Origin: Oceanisphaera profunda
GTDB taxonomy: Bacteria > Pseudomonadota > Gammaproteobacteria > Enterobacterales > Aeromonadaceae
NCBI RefSeq assembly: GCF_002157895.1
Contig: NZ_CP021377.1
Location: 1,984,001-2,048,000 of the forward strand
Length of the DNA: 64,000 bases
Direction: 5' to 3'
Position 1 is the first letter of the stretch. Each line of letters opens with the position of its first letter. The notes under the pieces were generated by a model. It searched no databases, was not told the origin of the DNA, and saw only the letters and a program-made list of their open reading frames with translations. The position numbers and the translations under genes were made by a program. Positions 35,357-42,203 of the stretch are shown here, one piece after another.

Positions 35357-35815
35357 TTAAGCAATTTCCGCAATCACCGCATCGAGTAAATTTTGCAGCA
35401 AGTCGGCACTCACGCCCAGCGATAGCCCCCGCTTACCGCCGGATACTAAGATCTCGGTATGTTGCAGCGCCGATGCATCCACGACTGTGATCAGCCGTTT
35501 TTTCTGCGCGAACGGGCTAATGCCGCCCACCTTATAACCGGTCAGTCGCTCGGCTTTGGCGGGTGGCATCATTTCCAGCTTTTTTACGCCCGCCGCCTTA
35601 GCTAAGCGTTTGAGGTTTACCTTGCTTGAAGAGGGCACTAACGCCACTACCGCACCTTGCTCACCCTCCGTCAGCAAGGTCTTGAATACCTGATTTAAGG
35701 GCACGTGTAATTGACTCGCCGCATGGGCACCAAAATCGTCTTGGGCGCTACATTCATAGGGGTGCAAGGTAAACACGGCGTGTTGTTTTTCTAGAAATAA
35801 GATGGCTGGCGTCAT
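35357..35815 (-). CDS. ybaK: Cys-tRNA(Pro)/Cys-tRNA(Cys) deacylase YbaK
   Basis: The 152-residue protein has the YbaK/ProX editing-domain fold: HPYECSAQDDFGAHAASQL, VFKTLLTEGEQGAVVALVP, KVNLKRLAKAAGVKKLEMM and the late YKVGGISPFAQKKRL and SGGKRGLSLGVS. It hydrolyses cysteine mis-attached to tRNA(Pro). The frame opens at a TTG (35827), but ATG 35815 (MTPAILFLEKQ) matches the family start. It is monocistronic and followed by two heptamer tracts. Confidence 0.94.
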   Translation of the reverse strand: MTPAILFLEKQHAVFTLHPYECSAQDDFGAHAASQLHVPLNQVFKTLLTEGEQGAVVALVPSSSKVNLKRLAKAAGVKKLEMMPPAKAERLTGYKVGGISPFAQKKRLITVVDASALQHTEILVSGGKRGLSLGVSADLLQNLLDAVIAEIA

Positions 35816-36010
35816 GGTCGTGTCCAAGCGGATGAGATGTGGGCTGATTGTGTAAGAAAAGTGATGTAAAAAATATTATTGGGAAAAAACATAGCGATAA
35901 AAGTGAGACTGATTAAACCTTTGCAGCGCGTCCAAATAGGGTAACAATAACGGCACAATTATAGGTCTGGTTATCCGAGTGGATAACACCGAAATAAGAG
36001 AGCATTACCC

Positions 36011-36952
36011 ATGTTAGGTTTTATCACCCAGTTATTCCCGTTATGGGCTTTGTTATTGTCTGCGCTGGCCTTTTTTCAACCCCAGCTTTTTGTAGGCATT
36101 AAAGGCCAAATCGTACCTTTACTGACCATTATTATGCTGTGCATGGGCTTAACGCTGAGCATCAGTGACTTTCGCAATGTGCTGGCCAGCAAAAAAGCCT
36201 TATTAGTGGGCGTGATACTGCAGTTTAGCGTGATGCCGGTGGTGGCCTTGTTGATTGCGTTGTTATTTGGCTTTGATGCCGAGCTGACGGTCGGCATGTT
36301 GTTGGTAGGCAGCGTAGCGGGCGGTACCTCATCTAATGTGATGTGTTATTTGGCCAAAGGCGATACTGCGCTATCTATCTCCATGACCGCCATCTCTACC
36401 TTATTGGGCGTGGTAATGACGCCTGTGCTGGTGGCGCTCTTGGTCGGCCAAAGCATAGATGTACCGGTGCAGTCGATGCTGATTAGTTTGTTACAAGTGG
36501 TAGTGGCGCCGGTATTACTGGGCGTGGTGCTGAATTATGCACTGGGTGGCGTGGTGAAGCGGTTAGAGCCAATTTTGCCGTTATTATCCATGGTTGCCAT
36601 CGTGCTGATCATTGCCATTGTTGTGGCCTTGAATGCAGATAATATTGCGCACATTGGTGGCATAGTGGCGGTGGCGGTCATACTGCACAACAGTTGTGGC
36701 TTGTTATTAGGTTATGGCATTACGGCACTGATGGGCTTTGATAAAAAGACCTGTCGTACCATCGCCTTTGAGGTGGGCTTACAAAACTCCGGCCTTGCTA
36801 CCGCCTTGGCCATGAAGTTCTTTAGCCCAGCGGCTGCCTTACCCGGTACGCTGTTCAGCGTTTGGCATAACATCTCTGGCTCGTTATTGGCGGGTTACTG
36901 GGCGAAGAAACCACTGACTGAGAAGGCCGAGTCAGTAAAGAACGAGGCATGA
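36011..36952 (+). CDS. Bile acid:sodium symporter (BASS) family transporter
   Basis: A 313-residue membrane protein of about ten helices. Family landmarks: PLLTIIMLCMGLTLSISDF, LVGSVAGGTSSNVMCYLAKG (first crossover motif) and TIAFEVGLQNSGLATALAMK (second crossover motif with E and Q). The sodium-binding pattern is thus intact. Bacterial members transport pantoate, pyruvate-like acids or bile salts, and the sequence does not decide between them. The weak ribosome site AAGAGAG precedes ATG 36011. A terminator follows at 36984-37020. Confidence 0.92.
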   Translation: MLGFITQLFPLWALLLSALAFFQPQLFVGIKGQIVPLLTIIMLCMGLTLSISDFRNVLASKKALLVGVILQFSVMPVVALLIALLFGFDAELTVGMLLVGSVAGGTSSNVMCYLAKGDTALSISMTAISTLLGVVMTPVLVALLVGQSIDVPVQSMLISLLQVVVAPVLLGVVLNYALGGVVKRLEPILPLLSMVAIVLIIAIVVALNADNIAHIGGIVAVAVILHNSCGLLLGYGITALMGFDKKTCRTIAFEVGLQNSGLATALAMKFFSPAAALPGTLFSVWHNISGSLLAGYWAKKPLTEKAESVKNEA

Positions 36953-36983
36953 TTAGTTAGTCTGAATGCCATGATTAATAGAT

Positions 36984-37026
36984 AACCAGCAGGCTCGAAC
37001 AATTAACGGGTCTGCTGGTTGTTATT
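36984..37026 (+). terminator. Intrinsic terminator after the BASS transporter gene
   Basis: AACCAGCAG (36984-36992) pairs with CTGCTGGTT (37012-37020) and is followed by GTTATTAT. The stem is extended inward by a G-U pair. Confidence 0.65.
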
Positions 37027-37073
37027 ATATGCGTCAGACGGAAGACCGCTATTGATAAGATTACCGACGCTCT

Positions 37074-37565
37074 TTATAAAATGACCGGTCTATTGGGCAA
37101 TACGTTGGCCTTGTGATCGTGGTGATGGGGAGCCTGTGTTTTCAAGATAACTTGGATAGCGTCAACGGCCGCCATTAATCCCTCAAGATAATCCGCTTTG
37201 GCTAAGCGAGCCTGTAAATCTGCACACACTTGCTGCCACTGGGCACTGCTGGCATCTATCCCTCGGTCGGCAATAATTTCTATGGCGCGGCTATCTAGCG
37301 CTAAATACAACAGCACGCCACTGTTTAATGGCGTATCCCAGACCTTTAAACGGCCATACACTTCTAAGGCGCGTAAACGTGCATCTTGTTCATGGCTCGG
37401 CATTATGGCCTCTACCGCCACCACTAACTCGCCGGTGTGCTCAGACTCCGCTTGCCTAATACGCTCGGCAATCTGTGCCAGCATGGGCTCATCGAAGTGC
37501 CGCCGGCGTAACCACTGGCCTTCTAAGGCGGCGATACCAGTGAGACGTTTAAATTTGTTTTGCAT
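37074..37565 (-). CDS. TPM-domain protein (TLP18.3/Psb32/MOLO-1 type), short form
   Basis: The 163-residue protein contains one TPM domain (about residues 25-145: FDEPMLAQIAERIRQAESEH, TGELVVAVEAI, VLLYLALDSRAIEIIADRGI). Unlike its upstream neighbour it has no signal peptide or glycine-rich tail, so it may stay in the cytoplasm or bind the membrane through partners. GAGGAG lies before ATG 37565. It is the distal gene of lemA-tpm-tpm. TPM domains were linked to photosystem repair in plants, but bacterial roles are unclear. Confidence 0.85.
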   Translation of the reverse strand: MQNKFKRLTGIAALEGQWLRRRHFDEPMLAQIAERIRQAESEHTGELVVAVEAIMPSHEQDARLRALEVYGRLKVWDTPLNSGVLLYLALDSRAIEIIADRGIDASSAQWQQVCADLQARLAKADYLEGLMAAVDAIQVILKTQAPHHHDHKANVLPNRPVIL

Positions 37566-37598
37566 GCTTGCTCCTCTTCGCCAGCCACTATCTATCTG

Positions 37599-37661
37599 CC
37601 ATCATTCACCAGTCACTACTCACCAACTATCATTCATTAACCATTACTTACCACTCACTAC
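37599..37661 (-). repeat. Heptamer-phased tract between the two TPM genes
   Basis: Nine contiguous heptamers of the form YCAYYAY (for example TCACTAC twice, TCACCAA, CCATTAC) run without a break up to the stop codon of the upstream TPM gene, and the phase continues for one or two units into its last codons. It is the longest tract in the window. Confidence 0.7.
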
Positions 37662-38591
37662 TCACCAACCACCGGAGGCACCACCGCCACCGCTGCTGCC
37701 TCCACCGCCGCCACCAAAACCACCGCCACCACCACGGCCACGACCAAAACCTCCGCCTAAGCCCCCTAATATCGCGCCTCTACGAGAAGCTCGTCCCGAG
37801 CTGCCTTTACCACCGGCACCAAAGGCTTTACCCACCAAAGATAAGATCAGCGCAATTACCCCGGCTACGATAGAAATAGGGATACTGCCAAAAATAAAGA
37901 AAGAGACTATGCCAATCAAAAATGCGGCGGCAAGCGGGGGAAGCATAAAAGCAAAAAAAGCTAAGGGTAATAACATGCCGAGTGAGTCTCCATCATCCGC
38001 CGCCATGTTTTGCTCTGTGGTGGGGGGCGGTAAGTCTTCTCCCGCCACCAAAGCCATGATCCTATCTACGCCTTCTTGAATACCCGCAGCGTAGTCATTT
38101 TTAGCAAAATAGGGTGTTATAAACTCACGAATAATGCGCCCAGACTGCAAATCTGTGACGGCACCTTCTAGGCCATAACCCACTTCAATACGTAAGCGAC
38201 GGTCATCTTTGGCCACCACGAGCAAGATGCCATCATCAATCTTTTCACGGCCCAGTTGCCATTGGTCATAAACGCGGCGCGCATATTGATCTATGCCATC
38301 TTCCCCTGTGGTGGGTACCACCAGCACAAAAATCTGCGCCCCTTTGCTTTTCTCAAAGGCTTCGAGTTGCTGCGCCAAGGCAGTTTTTTGGGCGCCACTA
38401 AAGGTACCTGTGGTATCCACCACCCAGTTATCCAGCTTAGGAACCGCAATGGTTTGATCTTGCGCCCAAGTGGGCAGCGCCAAAAATAAGGACAGCGCCA
38501 AGGTGAGGGCCATTAATAGCAAAGTGGTGAATCCGCTGGCGCGCCTGTGTTGGTGCTTAGCGTGTTGAAGCTCGGTATGTTGAAGAAGCAT
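37662..38591 (-). CDS. TPM-domain membrane protein with Gly-rich tail (YgcG type)
   Basis: A 309-residue protein. A long basic N-terminus leads to a signal segment ending near LPTWAQ. The TPM domain follows (about 50-185: LDNWVVDTTGTFSGAQKTAL, FVLVVPTTGEDGIDQYARRV, VGYGLEGAVTD). Two hydrophobic helices (about 205-265) then anchor it, and the tail is Gly/Ser-rich, ending GGW. This is the YgcG-like form. lemA ends 12 nt upstream, and AAGGAA precedes ATG 38591. LemA and TPM proteins are commonly paired and may form an envelope complex. Confidence 0.88.
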   Translation of the reverse strand: MLLQHTELQHAKHQHRRASGFTTLLLMALTLALSLFLALPTWAQDQTIAVPKLDNWVVDTTGTFSGAQKTALAQQLEAFEKSKGAQIFVLVVPTTGEDGIDQYARRVYDQWQLGREKIDDGILLVVAKDDRRLRIEVGYGLEGAVTDLQSGRIIREFITPYFAKNDYAAGIQEGVDRIMALVAGEDLPPPTTEQNMAADDGDSLGMLLPLAFFAFMLPPLAAAFLIGIVSFFIFGSIPISIVAGVIALILSLVGKAFGAGGKGSSGRASRRGAILGGLGGGFGRGRGGGGGFGGGGGGSSGGGGASGGW

Positions 38592-38603
38592 GGTTGTTCC
38601 TTC

Positions 38604-39215
38604 TTAGTTCGCCTTATCAGCTGGCATATCAAAGCGTACTTCTGGGTTACGCATAATCTCAGATTGACGCTCCACCCCGTAGTTATCCTTAACTTTATAG
38701 CCCATCACTTTGGCGGTAATCACCGCAGGAAACTGACGAATAAACTGATTATAGGCTTGTACGGCTTGCACGAAACGGCCACGCTCGGTGGCAATGCGGT
38801 TTTCTGTGCCCTCAAGCTGTGTCATTAAATCACGCACTACACCATCACTTTTAAGGTCTGGATAACTTTCAGACACCGCCATTAAACGAGATAGCGCAGA
38901 AGATAATTCACCCTGAGCCTGATTAAAACGCTGCATTAAGGCCGGATCGTCTAAGTCATTGATGCTGACATTAATTTGCCCCACTTTAGCTCGCGCCTCA
39001 GTCACATCGGTTAATACCCTGCGCTCTTGTTTCATGTAGGCATCAACTGAGCTCACCAGCTTGGGGACTAAATCTGCACGCCGTTCATACTGGTTTAAAG
39101 CTTGCGACCAAGTGGCTTTCACTTGTTCATCCAAGGTTTGGATCTGGTTGTAGCCGCAGCCTGTTAACAGTAGGGCGAGTAAGGAGGCGAATAGCCAACG
39201 AGCAGTTAGGATCAT
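38604..39215 (-). CDS. lemA: LemA-family lipoprotein
   Basis: The 203-residue protein starts MILTARWLFASLLALLLTGC (lipobox LTGC). The LemA domain is a long helical bundle: TWSQALNQYERRADLVPKLV, LTDVTEARAKVGQ, LMAVSESYPDLKSD, TENRIATERGRFVQAVQAYN. Many LemA proteins have an N-terminal membrane helix; here the lipobox suggests lipid anchoring. It leads a three-gene operon with two TPM-domain genes. Function is unknown. Confidence 0.9.
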   Translation of the reverse strand: MILTARWLFASLLALLLTGCGYNQIQTLDEQVKATWSQALNQYERRADLVPKLVSSVDAYMKQERRVLTDVTEARAKVGQINVSINDLDDPALMQRFNQAQGELSSALSRLMAVSESYPDLKSDGVVRDLMTQLEGTENRIATERGRFVQAVQAYNQFIRQFPAVITAKVMGYKVKDNYGVERQSEIMRNPEVRFDMPADKAN

Positions 39216-39301
39216 GGAATTTTCCTTTAGCGAGTGAGCCCGACAGAATTGAGCATAAGTGAATAATAGGACTGTTAATGTTTATAGCAGATGCCTGTGT
39301 A

Positions 39302-39856
39302 TTACTCATCATGGGCAGGATAAATAAGCTCGCCATTATTTGTGATAACGGCCTCTGCTCCCCATTTTCCGACTTGGTGTTCTTCAATCAGGGTTTGTTG
39401 CTTAGCACCATCTAAAATATGCATTACCTGCCAGCCGTGGTTGGCCAGCCAGTTACTGATTAATAGCCGATGGCACAGTGCCGGATGGCGTTCTGAGCAA
39501 CAGATGGCAATGCGCTGCTCGGCGGCTTCGCACTGCAATTGTTCGATACCGGCTTGAAAGTCCGCGGTTAGCGTGTAATCCGCATAATTATGAAAGGATT
39601 GGTTTTGCCAGCCGTCATTGACCTCATTCTCTATGACTTTTGATTTTCTTCTGCGCCCGCCTAGTTTTTCACAATGCTGATAAGCAATGCCATGCTCTGG
39701 CAACCACTTGCGCATCTGGTCTTCGTGAAAATGCGGAAACTTGCGACTACCCGGAAAAGCCCGCACATCTACCAACTTCTCAATGCCTGCATCAGCCAGC
39801 AACTTTAAGAACTCCTCTTGGGTGTGAGTGGAATGGCCGACCGTATAAATCTCCAT
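39302..39856 (-). CDS. DUF488-family protein
   Basis: The 184-residue protein has the DUF488 pattern: TVGHSTHTQEEFLKLLADAG, LVDVRAFPGSRKFPHFHEDQ, YQHCEKLGGRRRKSK and late CCSERHPALCHRLLISNWL, in which conserved Cys and His recur. The family is common and uncharacterised; its conserved Arg/Cys/His suggest an enzyme or nucleic acid binding protein. A clean ATG at 39856 follows AGGAGC. No operon partners are evident; lemA starts 86 nt after its stop. Confidence 0.9.
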   Translation of the reverse strand: MEIYTVGHSTHTQEEFLKLLADAGIEKLVDVRAFPGSRKFPHFHEDQMRKWLPEHGIAYQHCEKLGGRRRKSKVIENEVNDGWQNQSFHNYADYTLTADFQAGIEQLQCEAAEQRIAICCSERHPALCHRLLISNWLANHGWQVMHILDGAKQQTLIEEHQVGKWGAEAVITNNGELIYPAHDE

Positions 39857-39963
39857 ATGTAGCTCCTCTAAGACGATGAGTATTCTCTCGCTTAATCAGC
39901 TTACTTACCTACTGAGTGTATCCCTATTCACAGCTAGCGCCGCCACCTGTCTGTGCAGGGCAC

Positions 39964-40004
39964 AAAAAAACAGCGATTAGCTCAATTAATAGCTGTTTTT
40001 TTTC
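39964..40004. terminator. Orphan bidirectional terminator-like hairpin
   Basis: An A-run leads into ACAGC...ATTA, which pairs with TAAT...AGCTGT and ends in a run of eight T. It lies between two divergent genes, where neither needs a terminator. It could end a small RNA or a lost gene. Confidence 0.6.
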
Positions 40005-40119
40005 TTGAATACTCCTACAATGATCGAGCACCATCCACATGGAATCTATTTGGATGGTTATTGGAGTCTAATTGGATTTGTAGGGCAATGGTGCAGGTGC
40101 CGACCAGCGAGGGAAAGTG

Positions 40120-40536
40120 ATGAGCGTACATGAGCTAAAACGAAAGACCGGCGATACCAGCGAAAAGCTGACCATTAACTTAGGGGTCGTTGACCTAGGG
40201 CAAGTCGATCTGCTGGTGCAGGAGGGATTTTATTCCAACCGCAGTGACCTGATCCGCACGGCGATCCGTAACCAGCTAGCGGTGCATGCAGAAGTGGTTA
40301 AGGAAACCGTCGCCCGCAAGACCTATGTGTTGGGCCTGCAGTATTACAGCCGCACGGATCTGGAAGCGCTACAGGCGAAGGGCGAAATGCTACAGATCCA
40401 AGTGCTGGGATTGGCGAATATTGCCGAGGATGTATCTCCGGAACTCGCGCTGGCGACGATCGAATCCATCTCCGTCTTAGGCGCCCTCCAAGCCAGCAAA
40501 GAGGTTAAAGCCGCGCTGGCAAACCGAATTTATTAA
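40120..40536 (+). CDS. Ribbon-helix-helix (CopG-type) regulator
   Basis: A 138-residue protein whose N-terminal half is a ribbon-helix-helix domain (KLTINLGVVDLGQVDLLVQ, then YSNRSDLIRTAIRNQL), as in the CopG/MetJ/NikR group. The C-terminal half (about 60-138) has no family I recognise; it ends SVLGALQASKEVKAALANRI. An adjacent GTG (40117) is possible, but ATG 40120 is better spaced from CGAGGG. It lies 31 nt upstream of the PHA-depolymerase-like gene and probably regulates it. Confidence 0.8.
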   Translation: MSVHELKRKTGDTSEKLTINLGVVDLGQVDLLVQEGFYSNRSDLIRTAIRNQLAVHAEVVKETVARKTYVLGLQYYSRTDLEALQAKGEMLQIQVLGLANIAEDVSPELALATIESISVLGALQASKEVKAALANRIY

Positions 40537-40567
40537 TGGCGTATTAATTCAAGCGAGGAATATTTCT

Positions 40568-42013
40568 ATGAATCTTCCACTGAACGAAAAATTTATGGCC
40601 AGTCTGAAACAGGCCACTTGGTTGACGCAATCCGGCCAACTGCAGGAGGCCACGGCTATGATACAGCGGGCGCTGCAGGGTGAGCAGATGCCCCAAGCCA
40701 CTGAGCCTACATCCGCCAAGGGTGAGATATTTGAAGGCAGCTTTTATGTGGTAGATGAGCAGTATGCTACACCTGAGAAGGCGTCGGCGGGCCGCAAAGG
40801 CGCGCAGCCTGAATCTATGCATTCTAACTATGCGCAGCCCGGCTCTACGCAGACCCACTCTGCGCAGACCAAAGCGCCACGCAAACCTTTCGCTGCCGCT
40901 TCTGGTATTAGTGGTTTAAGCAGTCTATTGCGCGGCAAGCTATCGGGTTTATCGGGGTTGAATGCTGGAGTGGACTTACCCGCCGAGACGCTGGCTGACG
41001 GCGCGACTGCTTTTGCTCCCAGTATGAGTGGTCTGAGCAGCCTGTTACGCGGCAAGCTGTCGGGTTTACAAGGGTTGAACACCGGCGTGGACGTTCCCGT
41101 CGAAGTGTTGCCTGAGGGCGCGACTTTTAACAGTGGCACCTTCGCTAATCAGGCGGGCAGCCGAGATTACAAACTGTATGTCCCCAGTGGTTACCATGGC
41201 CAGCAGTTGCCATTAATCGTCATGCTGCATGGTTGTACCCAAAATCCCGATGATTTCGCCGCCGGCACCGGCATGAATATACTTGCAGAACAGCAGCCGT
41301 GTTTGGTGCTCTATCCTGCACAAAGCGGTTGCGCGAATAGCTCTCGGTGCTGGAACTGGTTCAAGCCAGGCGATCAGCACCGCGATGGTGGCGAGCCGGC
41401 GATTATCGCAGGTCTAACGCGCCAAATTATCAATGAGTATCACCTGGATGAAGGACGCGTCTACGTGGCTGGATTGTCCGCTGGCGGCGCTATGGCCACC
41501 ACCATGGCGCTACTCTACCCAGACATTTACGCGGCGGTAGGTATTCACTCGGGGCTTGCCCACGGTGCGGCGCAAGACATACCGTCTGCACTTGCGGCAA
41601 TGCAAGGCACCACCAGCCCGCTAGCTGGCCTTAATAAGCAGGCGAGTGCTCAGCCTACATCGTCAAAGGGGCCGAAAATTCCCGCCATTATATTTCACGG
41701 TGATCAGGACACTACGGTACATCCCAGCAATGGTGATCGCGTGGTGGCGCAGTATCTTCCTGTAGGCCGCGTAACGAACAGCAAGATTAAGGCAGAGAGA
41801 CGTGCTGGAAAGGTACCTAATGGACGTTCCTATACTTGTACCATTCATCATGATGCGAGTGGCCAGCCTATTTTGGAGCAGTGGTCGATTCACGGCGCTG
41901 CCCACGCTTGGGCCGGAGGTACGGCTCGGGGCTCTTATACGGATCCGCAAGGACCGGATGCCTCACGGGAAATGCTGCGCTTTTTCTTAGCGCACGGGAA
42001 AGGCGAACATTGA
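40568..42013 (+). CDS. PHA depolymerase-family esterase with duplicated N-terminal segment
   Basis: The 481-residue protein is an alpha/beta hydrolase of the short-chain PHA depolymerase (LpqC/COG3509) type. Family motifs: LPLIVMLHGCTQNPDDFA, GCANSSRCWNWF, nucleophile GLSAGG (S304), acid HGDQD (D381) and base HGAAHAW (H446). N-terminal to this, SGLSSLLRGKLSGL occurs twice, 39 residues apart (about 115 and 154), with the following 20 residues also similar. No Sec signal is visible despite the family's extracellular members, so it may act inside the cell or be exported otherwise. AGGAA precedes the ATG. It pairs with the RHH regulator upstream. Confidence 0.88.
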   Translation: MNLPLNEKFMASLKQATWLTQSGQLQEATAMIQRALQGEQMPQATEPTSAKGEIFEGSFYVVDEQYATPEKASAGRKGAQPESMHSNYAQPGSTQTHSAQTKAPRKPFAAASGISGLSSLLRGKLSGLSGLNAGVDLPAETLADGATAFAPSMSGLSSLLRGKLSGLQGLNTGVDVPVEVLPEGATFNSGTFANQAGSRDYKLYVPSGYHGQQLPLIVMLHGCTQNPDDFAAGTGMNILAEQQPCLVLYPAQSGCANSSRCWNWFKPGDQHRDGGEPAIIAGLTRQIINEYHLDEGRVYVAGLSAGGAMATTMALLYPDIYAAVGIHSGLAHGAAQDIPSALAAMQGTTSPLAGLNKQASAQPTSSKGPKIPAIIFHGDQDTTVHPSNGDRVVAQYLPVGRVTNSKIKAERRAGKVPNGRSYTCTIHHDASGQPILEQWSIHGAAHAWAGGTARGSYTDPQGPDASREMLRFFLAHGKGEH

Positions 42014-42120
42014 TAAGCGGGCCATAAAGATAATGGAAGGTACGCGATAACCCATCCCGACTCATCAAGCCGCTAAAATACTCGCTGTCAGCAGAGTTGA
42101 GATCGGCTTATTTCAGCAGT

Positions 42121-42157
42121 AAAAAGGCCCCAGTGCTGACGAGCACTGGGGCCTTTT
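42121..42157. terminator. Bidirectional intrinsic terminator between the PHA gene and ppc
   Basis: AAAAGGCCCCAGTGCT pairs perfectly with AGCACTGGGGCCTTTT around GACG, one of the strongest stems in the window, with U-tracts on both strands. Confidence 0.88.
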
Positions 42158-42163
42158 ATTAGA

Positions 42164-42198
42164 TTTTACTTAACGCTTAAAGCTTACCGCTTAAGGCT
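42164..42198 (-). repeat. Heptamer-phased tract after ppc
   Basis: Five in-phase heptamers, mostly of the form TANNGCT (TAACGCT, TAAAGCT, TACCGCT, TAAGGCT), lie between the terminator and the ppc stop codon, 5 nt from the latter. Confidence 0.65.
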
Positions 42199-42203
42199 AT
42201 GTT

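Noticed and set aside
37198-38079. Proline-rich plus-strand open frame of 293 codons
   Set aside because: It is the complement of the Gly-rich TPM protein and its neighbour; both minus-strand genes have clear domains and ribosome sites.
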